From Aegilops tauschii subsp. strangulata (taxonomy: Eukaryota > Streptophyta > Magnoliopsida > Poales > Poaceae), in the NCBI RefSeq assembly GCF_002575655.3, contig NC_053039.3:371357633-371421632 (forward strand): 64,000 bases of DNA. Direction: 5' to 3'. The notes under the pieces are model-generated. The model did no database searches. It was given only the letters and a program-made list of their open reading frames with translations, and had not been told where the DNA came from. Position numbers and translations under genes: made by a program. Positions 46,092 through 56,581 of the stretch are shown one piece after another; the first letter of the stretch is position 1; every line of letters starts with the position of its first letter.

Positions 46092-47785
46092 GAGCAACTC
46101 CAACCGGGCGACTCATTTCGTCTGTCCACGTCCGTTTGGGTCGCCGAGGGCAAATACAATGGCCCAACGTGTCGACCCATTCTCAAATTCCGCCTGCTTC
46201 GCGTTCGCATGGACCCATTTCCGGCCTAAATTTCCGGCTGAAATGCGTCGGCGAAGGTCCGTCGCGGCCCCACATGTCGGCCGCCCAACCACCCCAGTGG
46301 GCATAATTAACGCAGCCACCTACCGAGGGCCCGCCTGGCAGTGTGTGGAAGGGCCACGTGCCTGTCCTTTTTAATGGACGCGTGCGGCGGGGCCGGCCTC
46401 ATCCACCCCCTCGGTCCACATCTAACCACCTTTGCTCCCTCGCCGGCATCTAGGAAACCCTAGCCAGCCAGCCAACACCAAACCCTAGCAAAGCAATAGA
46501 AATCTTCAGCGGGAAGGGAGGGAAGAAGGGGAGGTTCAGTGCCGGAGCGAGCTCTTCCCACGGGCTCCCTCCTACAACGCCACCGGCTAGACGCGGCACG
46601 CCACTGCGAGAGCGGGAGTGGCTGTATATCCCATTCCACCAGGCGCGGTGGCACTGGGAGTATCGCCGACCTCTGCTGTATCCAGATGTGAACTTGCCGC
46701 ACGACTGGCATCTGGACCTGCAGCACATCCCCATCCCGAAGGCGTCGCGGTCCGTGCGGGTGCACGCAGAGGAGGTTTCCCGGCGGCGCGAGCTCCTTAC
46801 GCCGGAGCAGCGCGCCATGCGTGCCTACGCGCCAGACTCTCCCAACTGGGAGCGCTGGTTTGCGCTAGAGCACAAGGAGGAGCGTCATCTCGACGCCCAC
46901 ATCGACCACGACGTTCCACCGCCGTCCCTGTGAGTAAAGCCGGAGGAAGAGCAGGCGAAGGTGGAGTACCAAGCCGTCCTCGAGGAGGCGCTGGAGGTGA
47001 GCCGACTCGAGGAGGACGCCCATTGGGATGGGTTGGAGCAAGCCCTTGCTTTGTCCGCGGCGGGGGACTCTGTCCATGCGCCCTTCTTCGTGCCGCTACC
47101 GCCGCCCCTCGTCGAGCCCAAGGCCGAGCCAGAGCCGGAGCGCAAGCCAACGCTCACGCGGAAGCGGTCAACGCCCCCCCCCCCCCGCCCCACTTGGTCG
47201 GAGGAGTCCTATTCGTGGACCGGCCAGCTCCGTGAGTGGGGCCTCCTTGCTACTTCGCATCGACGCCAGAAGAGGAGACGACCCACCTTGAGCGCTGGAA
47301 GGCGCACGACGCCGAGTAGCAGATGCGCCGGGAGCAGCTGTTGCGGCGCGAGTAGGAGGAGGAGCGCACCCACATCGCTGCAATGTCACCGCCGCAGCAG
47401 ACGCCGGAGGAGGCTGTCCTGGCAGCTTATCAAGCCTCGTTCGGTTGGGCTGGGCCGCCCCCGTCTTCACTGGCCTCATAGGCGGCAACGACGACGACGA
47501 CAAGGGCAAGGCGATCTATTAGGGCAGCATGCGGTTGTTTATTAGAGTTTTTTAATGTTTAGTTATGTTTAAGTGGACTGGGGCCGGCGTTTGACCGACT
47601 ATTTATGTATAATTATGCTTAATTATACCAGTTTCGGCCACGTCGGCAAAAATGGGTCGGCCTCCCGTTGGACGCACCTGCCGACCCAAATGAAAAAGCG
47701 GACGCGCACGTCCGGTTGACCGACCCAAATGAACGAAAAATGGATAAAGCGCACGTCCGTTTGGGTGGACGCGTTGAAGTTGCTC
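46092..47785. mobile_element. PIF/Harbinger element 2, 1,694 bp, non-autonomous
   Basis: Ends GAGCAACTCCAAC and, in complement, GAGCAACTTCAAC, flanked by TTA (46,089-46,091 and 47,786-47,788). The left TTA is shared with the right flank of element 1, so the two elements abut. Confidence 0.85.
46607..47481 (+). pseudogene. ORF of Harbinger element 2, broken
   Basis: One frame reads REREWLYIPFHQARWHWEYR, then NLPHDWHLDLQHIPIP and PNWERWFALEHKEERHLDAH, meets TGA at 46,931-46,933 and continues (EVSRLEEDAHWDGLEQALAL). Farther on the homologous-looking reading changes frame near the C run at 47,174-47,186 and ends around 47,481 (EAVLAAYQASFGWAGPPP). No catalytic domain recognised. The upstream ATG is missing or lies further left. 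Confidence 0.5.
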
Positions 47786-47975
47786 TTAGGAATGTTTTTA
47801 CTTTTTAGACTCTGTGTATGATCCACCGAGTGAAGTTAAGTTTCAGTAAAGTACTTGCATTGCTACTTTGGCTTGCAAGCCAGTTTGGATGGACGCGTTG
47901 AAGTTGCTCTTAGGAGAGTGTTTTAACTTTTTAGACTCGGTGTACGATCCACCGAGTGAAGTTAAGTTTCAGTAA
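47768..47975. repeat. direct duplication of about 115 bp next to Harbinger elements 2 and 3
   Basis: The sequence GGACGCGTTGAAGTTGCTCT through GATCCACCGAGTGAAGTTAA and CAGTAA occurs at 47,768-47,850 and again at 47,891-47,975. The first copy runs on into AGTACTTGCATTGCTACTTT; the second copy is interrupted by Harbinger element 3 and resumes with the same sequence at 50,183. Confidence 0.88.
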
Positions 47976-50182
47976 GGCCAACTCCACCGTGCGATCCCAA
48001 ACAGAAGTCCGTTTTGTCCTGATTCTGTCCGTTTGCATAGGGCAATGGGGTCGTGTCCGGGCATGTCCTGGGATGCGGTGGCCGTGCGCCCAGCGCGCGG
48101 CCGCATCCGTTTGCCCCATCCTGTTCGTCGGGGCCAAAAATGCCCATATTTTCATCAAAACTAGTTTGCACGTCCAAATATTTGTCTGAAAATTAAAATA
48201 GTTTTACAACCCAATTGAAATTGTCTTTAATAAAATAGTTTTACAACCAAATCGAAATTGTCTTGACTGAACATAAAATGAACCAATACATCTATTGGTT
48301 GCCAATGTGATCCCACACGTGCTCAACCAAGTCATTTTGAAGATTCAAATGAGTGTGCCAATCATGCATCTCACGGTGGAGTTGGACAAACTGTTCAAAT
48401 GTGGCTGGGTCTTGGTGAAGGGGCTCAATATTTTCACCTTGATAATCAAATCGTTGGTCGAAGATACTCTCATCACGCTCGTCCTCGACGATCATGTTGT
48501 GTATGATCACACAAGCAGTCATCACCTCCCAAAGCTTCCTTTCATCCCATGACAGTGCAGGGTTTCGAACGATACCCCACCGGGATTGAAGCACACCAGA
48601 AGCACGTTCCACGTCCTTTCTAGCACTCTCTTGCATTTGGGCAAATCTCTTTCTCTTCTCATCTTGGGGTTTCAAGATTGTCTTCACAAAAGTTGACTAC
48701 TGAGGATATATACCATCAGCTAGATAGTATCCCTTGTTGTACTGGTGGCCGTTGATCTCAAAGTTGACAGGTGGGGAGTGGCCTTCTGCAAGCCTTGCGA
48801 AGACTGGAGAACGCTGCAACACGTTGATATCATTGTGAGAACCTGCCATGCCGAAGAAAGAATGTCATATCCAAAGATCTTGCGAAGCCACCGCTTCTAA
48901 TATGACAGTGCACACGTTGACATGCCCCTTGTACTGGCCCTGCCAAGCAAATGGACAGTTCTTCCACTCCCAGTGCATACAATCTATGCTGCCAAGCATG
49001 CCTGGAAAGCCTCTAGCTGTGTTGGTCGTCAACAATCTCACTATATCAGCGGCAGTTGGCTGCCTCAAGTACTCTGGGCGAAACACCTCGATCACAGCCT
49101 GGCAGAACTTGTACATTGACATCAGACATGTTGTCTCACTCATACGCACATACTCATCCACCAGATCGCCTGGAATTCCATATGCAAGCATGCGGATGGC
49201 CGCGGTGCATTTCTGGTAAGAGGAGAATCCAAGCTTGCCAAGGGCATCCGTCTTGCACTCGAAGTCTGGGTCATGAGAAACCACTCCCTCTCGGATACGA
49301 TTGAACAAATGCCTTGCCATACAAAAACGGCGACGAAATTTATCCGGCTTGAAAAGCGGGGTGTTCGCAAAGTAATCGGCATAGAGCAGCGCGTGGCCTC
49401 TCTCCCTGTTGCGGTTCAGGTTGGGAGCACGGCCAGGGACTGACCCCCTGTACCGAGGAAGCTGCCGTTGAATGTGGTCGTGAACGACCAGTGCAGCCAC
49501 CACAAGATCTTCATCATCCGACGACGAATCGTCCGATGAACAAAGGAAGTGATGGAAGAAAAACTCGTCTCCACTGTCCATACCTTTGTGGGCAAAATGT
49601 CGAACACCTTGCGGTCGTGGTGGCGAAGAGGCCGCGATGATCACCTCGACGCAGTAGGGGTGGTTGCCGGCCGGCTACTGGCCGCTCTGGAGCTCTCGTC
49701 GGAAGCTGCCGTGGTATGTCGCCGGCGGTCTTGTCCCCTCTGCCACCGGCAAAGACGGCGACGGCCAAACCTCCTCCGATCGACGGCCAAAACTACGGCG
49801 AAAGCACGGGCGTGGTGGTGGCCATGTCGAGACATGGTTTGGTATGGACGGCCCGGGGCTGCGCGGTGAGGAGGCGGCCGGAGAATAGCGGCGGCGGGGC
49901 GGGGAGAGAGGGTGGAAGCGTTGGGAGCGGAGGGATTGCTAGTGTCCCCGACAGGCGGGCCACGGGGGGAGGGGGGAAGGGGAGGGACAAGGGCGTGCGT
50001 CGAGGCGGTCCGCGCGCGTCCGTTTCGCCCCAAACCGAGCGCAAGTTTGGGTCCGGGATGGGTCAAAAAGGACGGAATCTGGACATTTGTCCGTTTGAGG
50101 CCGCGCGTTAGGCCGCGCTATTCGTCCGTTTTACCCAAACAGACACACCCGGACAAGATGGGGTCGCACGGTGGAGTTGGCC
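47976..50182. mobile_element. PIF/Harbinger element 3, 2,207 bp, with transposase
   Basis: Ends GGCCAACTCCACCGTGCGA and its complement TCGCACGGTGGAGTTGGCC. Flanked by TAA on both sides (47,973-47,975 and 50,183-50,185). The duplicated flank at 47,846 shows the unfilled site CAGTAAAGTACTTGC. A Myb-like second ORF, typical of complete Harbinger elements, is not seen. Confidence 0.95.
48292..49581 (-). pseudogene. PIF/Harbinger transposase (DDE_Tnp_4 / plant transposase), two nonsense codons
   Basis: The enzyme cuts and pastes its element. One frame runs from the likely ATG at 49,581 (DSGDEFFFHHFLCSSDDS) to the stop at 48,292, 429 codons. Motifs: RRRFCMARHLFNRI, GKLGFSSYQKCTAAIRMLAY, then the catalytic regions GSIDCMHWEWKNCPFAWQG (first Asp), [14 protein letters not shown] (second Asp) and KDVERASGVLQSRWGI (Glu), so all three acidic residues are still encoded. 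It is broken by TGA at about 48,854 in LWI*HSFFGM and TAG at about 48,697 in IYPQ*STFVK; in the family both positions are normally Trp, so each is a single base change. No frameshift. An earlier in-frame start at 49,644 is possible but less like the family. Confidence 0.9.
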
Positions 50183-50189
50183 TAAAGTA

Positions 50190-50760
50190 CTTGCATTGCT
50201 ACTTTGGCTTGCATACATGGCTTGCGTACATGCACAGCTCGCACAGTGCTTCTCCTAGGACTACGTATTGACCTAGCTAGCTACCAGTAACAGCGAGCTA
50301 GAGCCGCTCAGCAAATAAACAGCAAAAGGGTTCGATGCGTGGGAGGGTGGCGCAGAGCAAAGTACAGCAGGAAGATACCCACGCGGCGGTCCGGCCCATC
50401 CTCTCTCTCTCTCGCTCTCCTCCCTCCTCGAACCCCATCTTTCCCCGGTCTCTGTCGTGCGCCGGCCCCTTCCGGCCTCGCTGCGGCCTGCGCTGCTGCC
50501 ACCCCTTGCCGGGGTGGTGTCTTTTGGGGCTTTGGTGCCGTGCCAGGATGATCAGGCAGGAAAGCAGCGCCCGCTTTTGGACCGGGAGGAGACGGGGCCG
50601 GGAGCTAGCTGAGGCGAACTCACTTCGATCGCTGCGTCGCTCGCTGCTTCTCCGATCTCGAGAGTGGTGTGTGCGGTCGCGTCAACAGGGATGGAAAGCG
50701 GAGCCTTGATTAACAAGACGGTCACGGTCCTGCTAGAGCGCCGCTTGTACCGCACACACA
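50190..50760. other. GC-rich low-copy stretch, no gene confirmed
   Basis: Contains a CTCTCT-rich run (50,400-50,430) and a GC-rich tract that looks like an untranslated leader. Open frames are short and have no recognisable domains. Confidence 0.35.
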
Positions 50761-50895
50761 GACTCGTATTGTACTACGTCGTTTTGCGATTTTTCGTTTT
50801 CCAGAAAAACAGTCAAATCTTTACAAAGCTCCCCCTATGGCTCTGTGCATCACTCACAGAGGCCGACGGTTCAACCTTCTTTTCGAAAAAAATAA
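50760..50895 (+). mobile_element. probable LINE 3' tail
   Basis: GGCTCTGTGCATCACTCACA followed by GAGGCCGACGGTTCAACC and CTTTTCGAAAAAAAT resembles the 3' ends at 13,177 and 40,900. The left boundary and target duplication are not clear. Confidence 0.5.
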
Positions 50896-50899
50896 GCCC

Positions 50900-51300
50900 C
50901 CCAAACCCCCAAACGTAATAAGTTTTACATCGAGGTCGTGAGATCACCAACGACAATTGCTGCCGTTAGAACGAGCCAGACATTGTCGTTGGTGGTCAGG
51001 AAGTCTTCGTGCATGTGCCCCTAACGACCAACATCCTGAAGCCGCAGTTGTCATGGTCGAAGGCGTCTGACACCATACCTTGTCGTCGTGCACGCACAAC
51101 GACAAATCCTAACCTCCACGCCCTAAGGAGATGGCAGTAAGGAATATACGTCGGAGCTCCGTTGACTCTGCCCTGATGAACAAATTAAAAGAGGATCAAG
51201 ACCCAAAAGACCAACTCGAAGATGAGGTGTCGCCACCCGTCTGAGCGCCGCCCCTGCAAAGACTAAAAAATATATCCTAACGTAAACTACTATCCAGAGA
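50900..51300. other. no feature recognised
   Basis: CG-containing low-copy-looking sequence without a credible frame. Confidence 0.4.
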
Positions 51301-51339
51301 CGAGGCACTGGGATTCTCCCCTCTCCATCAACCACCAAA

Positions 51340-51615
51340 GTGGTAGGCAGAGGGGAGGAGAATCCATGGCCTAGCCGATGGAGCTTGGAGTGGAGGAAAA
51401 CTTTGTCCTATGGAGAACAGAAAAGACGTGCCGTGAACGGCTGTCAGAGTGGAGGAGAATCCACAGGCTGGCCGGTGAAGCTTGGAGTGGAGGATAACTT
51501 TGCCCTATATGGAAAGGAAAACACGCGTGAAGCGAGAGATGAAGGGGAGGAGAATCCACGGGCTGGGTGGTGGAGCTTGGAGGGGAGGAGAACTTTGGCC
51601 TATGGGGAAAGGGAA
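51340..51615. repeat. tandem repeat of about 98 bp, three units
   Basis: GGAGGAGAATCCAYGG followed by GGAGCTTGGAGTGGAGG and ACTTTG, then YCCTATGG, recurs at about 51,354, 51,452 and 51,547. The open frame through it has a repetitive composition only. Confidence 0.8.
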
Positions 51616-52231
51616 AAAATGCGTTGTTTTTCTATTTCCAAGTCTAGGTCTACATAAAAAAACAAATTATTATTTCGCAAAGGGTTCTCGGATCTATCAA
51701 TCAATCTATGGTACAAACACCCCTAAAAGTAAGGAGTAAAGAAATTATATCGAGATCTCTGGACCTATTATGTTCTTTCTCTCAAACAAGCCGATGGCGC
51801 ACCACTTTATTGTCTCTCTATCGCTTGAGTCATCGTCAGTCGTTGTTGATCACGGGTAGTAAGTCATCAAGGCCACAGTCCTACCAGATCAACGTCATGG
51901 AAAGAACACCTCAAAGTTTTCATCACTGCAGGATGCACATATCTAAGATCACAACCTTCAAAAAAGAAGTGTTTGCTAACCCCCCCCCCCCCCCAAGCGT
52001 GAAAAACTAACACTCCATCAAGTGGATCGGGGTCTCCCCACACTCGAACATCGACGGAAATTGGAAGCATGGGTGGGACACCTATCGTTAGAGGGGTGGT
52101 GACGCTAGGGTTCAGAGTGGATAGAACTTATTTACGTGAACAAACCTCATTTAAGGCTCATTATTACAAATATCAGATTTGTGCAAGTACAAAAGTATGA
52201 TAAAACATCGATAAATGATTATCAATAACAA

Positions 52232-52582
52232 GGGCCTCTTTGGTTCGCATGATTTGTAAAACGCAGGAACATGAAAAACACATGAATGAGTGGCATGTCT
52301 ACTTGAATACTACTCACCTTAGTTCAAAACTGCGATACTTATTATGGATTAGAGGGAGGACACGATTAGTAGGATGTTTGATTGCATGTAGGAAAAATGT
52401 AGGATTCTTCACATGAAGTTGGAGTGAATGAAAATTTTCCTATGAAAACTAGTACAAAAAAATTCTAAGAAAAAGTTCCTATGGATAGTAATCATATGAA
52501 TCAAACAACCAAGGAAGAAAAAAAACCTAAGAACTGGAATTGTCTAGAATTCCTCTAGGACCCTCTGAATCAAAGAGGCCCC
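52232..52582. mobile_element. Tourist-like MITE, 351 bp
   Basis: Ends GGGCCTCTTTGGTTC and, in complement, GGGGCCTCTTTGATTC, similar to the MITE at 42,583. The target duplication is not clear. Confidence 0.7.
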
Positions 52583-52789
52583 AACTACGACTATGTTCGG
52601 AGCAAAGGATTTTCACATGAGTTTTGTAGGAATGCACTCTTATAGGATTTGTTTCTAAGGTGCATTTTGGATTGTAGGCTTGTAGAATCCCTATAGGAAT
52701 ACTTCATTTCCTTCGCTTTAAGGAGGATTCTAAACTTGTGCTCAAACACCATGTATAAGCCTCCTCTGAACAACATATCTCTTTATCTC

Positions 52790-52794
52790 TCCTG

Positions 52795-52826
<32 letters not shown>
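52790..52826. repeat. CT dinucleotide microsatellite
   Basis: About 15 uninterrupted CT units. Confidence 0.9.
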
Positions 52827-52827
<1 letters not shown>

Positions 52828-52829
52828 AA

Positions 52830-53660
52830 AAGATGGTTTCCTCTAAATTGTTCACCTCCTATGAGAAGTTCTATGCTACATGTCTCTTTAGCTCTCATCT
52901 CTCTTCAAAAGATGGTTTCTTGGATTGTTGTGAAGATTGCATAAGTCTTGTGTTTCAAATCCCTATAGGATTTCATAAGACATGACATCTAAATTATGCA
53001 TTTTCATGTTCCTATGTTATTTTTCTTTTGAAACAGAGCCCAAAATAATAATTTCAAGCCATCCGGGCTTATGGATGCTTTCTACAAGTCAAATAGGACT
53101 TTCTTTTTCCTTGTGTGCATATATAGTTGGTAAACACAAAGAAAACTTAGTTGCATGCACCAGCTAAGGTTTCATCTTGATACGAAGAGGTTGATCTCTC
53201 ACTAGCTACCGACACTACTTTTATTCACACTTGCAATTAAAACAATTATCTCATGCATGACTCAAAAGTGAAAAATTCGAAGTCCAATTTTTTTATCTTT
53301 TGATCTTACAGTCAGGCTTGTACACTAAAAAGCTTACTTTGTACTCTCCAGCCTTATTGTGGGGGCAAGGTGCTGCGAAGACGACAACGCCGCCACCGCT
53401 CCTCGCCTTCTCACATGTGGCGATGACAACAGTCGCATAAGGCATTCCTTGGGGTGAGGTGTGGCGGCAATGTCAAAGTCGTTGCTCGTTGGCGCCACCA
53501 TCGTTGAGAGAGGCTAGATTAGGACCCAAAGAGGAGGAAGCGCCACAGGGGACATAGTCGGTTTCTCCCCTGGAGCCGTCTCAGAGAGTGGGTTCATGCA
53601 GTTGGTTTATAAAATAAAACCTAGTCCATGAACTCAGACGGAGCACGACTTCTAGTTTCG
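52830..53660. other. no gene recognised
   Basis: Mixed sequence. Short GC-rich frames at 53,370-53,560 have no recognisable domain. Confidence 0.4.
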
Positions 53661-53684
53661 GTTCGTTTTTTTTAAATGACTCCA

Positions 53685-54210
53685 TAATACCTCCTTGTCC
53701 AAATTTATAAGTCTTCTCTACGTCTGAGCCTAATTTTGAACCAAAATTTGACTAATAAATTATGAGCTATATGTCACAAAAAGTATATCACTAAAAGAAT
53801 CTTTCAAATAAGAATTTGGTAACATATTTTTTTGACATATAACTCATATTTTGTAAGTCAAATTTCGTTTCAAAATTCAGGGAAGTGGGGTAATAAACCA
53901 TATCATAGTGGGCCTGAAGTTCGAATGGTTGAGTTTTTTGAAATTTCAAAGTACATGGATCAGTTGATTGATATCCTATCTCTGTTCCGGGTTTATTAGA
54001 CCCTCTCACATTTGGAAACCAAAGTTTGACCCTACATTTGCGTAATAAATATTAGTTATATGCAAGAAAAATGATACCATTGAGAACTTCATTTGAATAT
54101 GAATCCAAGTATATAATATTTATGACATACCACTTATATTTGCAAATCAAACCTACGGTCAAAGAACTCAAAATACAAGGGAATCTAATAAACCCAAACC
54201 CGGGAGGTAG
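53685..54210. mobile_element. two degenerate mariner/Stowaway-like fragments
   Basis: The first (about 53,690-53,900) has ACCTCCTTGTCCAAATTTAT at its left. The second (about 53,978-54,210) has complementary ends TCCGGGTTTATTAGACCC and CTAATAAACCCAAACCCGG. Exact termini are uncertain. Confidence 0.45.
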
Positions 54211-54214
54211 TAGA

Positions 54215-55110
54215 TCTAACGGTGTGTACACAGTGAATGCTGGCTCTAAAATCAATGCTGTCATTCACACCAATGTCTTGTCATTGGTGTATATACACTG
54301 ACATCAACTCAAAGGTTAATCACCAGCAGATACAGGCTAGTCCTGACCCACATCCATAGAACAAATTTCTACTACATACGATCACGACGGGGTAACAACC
54401 AGCATGCTTTGCGTCCATCGCAGCCTTCTGTTCTGTTCGCTAGCATCTTTTTTATTTGCAAGTGCATATATACTGGAGTATAGTAGAGCAAAAGTAGGAA
54501 ACACGGCTGATGGGGAGAAGGCTGAAAGGCCCATACGGTAGATAACCACAAATCAATGGCTCTACGGAACGGAATGGGCACGCCTGCAGTGCACTGCACC
54601 TCCCCCATTATGTTTTCTTTCCTGAGGTGCAGTGCAAGCTCCCCCATTATGTGGTACGGAGTAGTATTTAGGCTCTCAATTATCAGCATAGATGGTACCA
54701 CAAAAGGGTATGGTGTGAAAATAGTACAAGTACAAGTACATGTACAACTTGCAGCTGCTTGGGGCTAGCTGGTGAGTACTAGAACTAATCTTGGCGCTTG
54801 TGCAAAACAAAACAAACGTAGTACAACTAAATACTGGCATATGAACTATATTTGGTTAGGTTGAGATTGCCAAAGACGGATAATAATGGGCTATAGCTTA
54901 TTGTGACGTGCATGCAGCTTGCAAGAAAACGCAGATTGACATTCAATTCTCAGTTTCCCGTACGAAATGCGGATCAATGTCGAAATCAGAAGTAGAAGCC
55001 CAAGAAAACAGAGAGTTAAACCCTAAGGTGCAGCTAAGGTTAATGCAGATCTAGCCATGAACCTTGCAGGATGCAGGCAATCTGGTAAAAGGGCGTACAC
55101 ATTCTCTCTG
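54215..55110. other. 3' flank of the AHL gene
   Basis: Downstream sequence of the minus-strand AHL gene. A 15-base phrase CTCCCCCATTATGTK occurs twice (54,600 and 54,641), each beside GTGCAGTGCA words. No polyadenylation site can be fixed by eye. Confidence 0.4.
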
Positions 55111-55111
55111 A

Positions 55112-56206
55112 TCAGTACGGTGGCGGCGGGGGTGGCGGTTGGTGCGGCGCGCGAGCAGCAAGCGGCCACATCACTTCTTGCGGCTGCGGGTGGCAGGCGT
55201 AGACGGGCACGCCGCAAGGTTCCACCGGCTGCGCTGCCGACGGGGTCACGTGCCGCCGTTGGTGGCGCTGCTCTTGCGGCTCTGGCTGGTGCTGACGGGC
55301 GCGGTGTTCGTCCGCGTCCCCGCTGCCGGAGAGCGACACGGAGACGGGCATCGGCGCGTCGTCGTCGGCGGGGAGGCGGTGGAAGGTGGGGTTCGTGAAG
55401 GCGGCGGCGACGACGACGATTGTTGTCGCGGCGTAGAGCGGGCCCACGACTGCGCCGCCGACGATCTGGCCGTGCGGGCCGGCGAGCGAGATGGAGAGCC
55501 CGGCAGCGACGGCCGCGGCCTGGGGCGCCACGGCGGCCATGGCCGGGGGCAGGAAGGTGGCGGAGATGGAGAGGATCTCAAACCGGCCCTGGAAGACGAC
55601 GACGGCCGGGGCAGCACCGGGCGCCGTGGGGCAGGGGTGGCGGAGCGAGACGTTGCCGACGGCGCCGGTGCCGGCGAGCACGCAGATCCCGAGGTTGCGG
55701 CGGCTCGCGAAGCGCGCCAGCGCCTCGGCGACGTCGCGGCCCCCGGGGATCTCGATCACGTGCGGCCGCATCGCCGCCGCGGGCTCCGCCTCCCGCGTGA
55801 TCACCACGGGCGGCTTCGGCTTGTTCTTGGACCCCGGCGGCCGCCCCCTCCGCTTCTTGGCCACCTCGATGCTCGACCCGTCGCCAACGCCGCCGCCTGA
55901 AACGAGCTGGGAGCCGGCCGCACTGCCCCCAGGCTCCTTCATCTCGGCGGTACCCCGGCTGTCCACCTCATCAGAGAAGCACTCCAGCTGCTGCTGCTGG
56001 TCACCGTGGCCGGCATGGCGGTGGCGCATCGGCGGCGGCGTCGCGAACCGTGTGGCCGGCACGTCCTTGCGCTCCTGGTACATGCCCTCCTTGCTCATGT
56101 CCGCCTTGCCAAAGGACATGGAGAGAGGAAGCTCGCTTGGTCGCGAATGATGAGCGTAGCAGTAGAAGCTTGCAAGATGCGGCTGCTGGAGGGAGCAAGG
56201 GGTCAC
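55112..56206 (-). CDS. AT-hook motif nuclear-localised protein (AHL, PPC/DUF296 domain)
   Basis: AHL proteins bind AT-rich DNA in the nucleus and regulate growth and development. The 364-residue frame has an acidic, Gly/Ser-rich N-terminal region, one AT-hook (KKRRGRPPGSKNKPKPP, residues about 117-133), and a PPC domain from about 146 to 277: MRPHVIEIPGGRDVAEAL, GICVLAGTGAVGNVSLRHP, the key GRFEIL (207-212), LSISLAGPHGQIVGGAVVGP. The tail is Gln/His-rich and ends QPPPPPPPY. One AT-hook of the GSKNK type, a LRSHV-like PPC start and no coding intron fit clade A, type I. The frame is intact. Start: Met1 (56,206) or Met30 (56,119); a donor-like CTGCAG/GTAGCT near 56,365 and acceptor-like CTCCCTCCAG near 56,187 would splice out Met1 and favour Met30. 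Third positions are very GC-rich, as in many grass genes. Confidence 0.93.
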   Translation of the reverse strand: MTPCSLQQPHLASFYCYAHHSRPSELPLSMSFGKADMSKEGMYQERKDVPATRFATPPPMRHRHAGHGDQQQQLECFSDEVDSRGTAEMKEPGGSAAGSQLVSGGGVGDGSSIEVAKKRRGRPPGSKNKPKPPVVITREAEPAAAMRPHVIEIPGGRDVAEALARFASRRNLGICVLAGTGAVGNVSLRHPCPTAPGAAPAVVVFQGRFEILSISATFLPPAMAAVAPQAAAVAAGLSISLAGPHGQIVGGAVVGPLYAATTIVVVAAAFTNPTFHRLPADDDAPMPVSVSLSGSGDADEHRARQHQPEPQEQRHQRRHVTPSAAQPVEPCGVPVYACHPQPQEVMWPLAARAPHQPPPPPPPY

Positions 56207-56458
56207 GAGGAAGTTGGGCGCGGCAAGTGGCGACGCTAGTCGTGGGCGTTCTGGTCTGGAGCTGGGAACGGGATGGAGCTAGCGGTCGTCGATAAGAAAG
56301 TGATATGGGGGTGGTGGGCGCGGAGAAGAGATCAAAGGTAGCAGGCGGGCTGGCTAGCTAGCTACCTGCAGCAGGAACAGGACAGGATGAGCCTGAGCAG
56401 CGGAGGCGGTGCCACACTGCCACCGTTGGCGAGATGGACTGGGCTCTGGGAAGGTGTT

Positions 56459-56474
56459 CCCTTTTATCCTTTTG
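56459..56474 (-). promoter_or_regulatory. candidate TATA-like box of the AHL gene
   Basis: On the minus strand AAGGATAAAAGGGAA lies about 340 bp before Met30 and 250 bp before Met1. It is the only TATA-like word I see there. Assignment is by position only. Confidence 0.3.
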
Positions 56475-56514
56475 TCTTTTCCACACCGGTGTCTATTTTT
56501 TTTACTCCCTCCGT

Positions 56515-56581
56515 TCCGATTTACTCGGTTTTAGTTTAAATTTAAATCAAAACCACGACAAGTAAATTAGAACGGAGGGAG
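56515..56581. mobile_element. 67-bp Stowaway MITE in the AHL promoter
   Basis: Ends CTCCCTCCGTTCCGATTTAC and its complement AACGGAGGGAG, flanked by TA (56,513-56,514 and 56,582-56,583). Very short. It lies about 310 bp upstream of the first possible AHL start codon. Confidence 0.92.

Noticed and set aside
55139..55900. Long plus-strand frame of 253 codons
   Set aside because: It is exactly antisense to the AHL PPC domain and is explained by the GC-rich codon use of the real gene.
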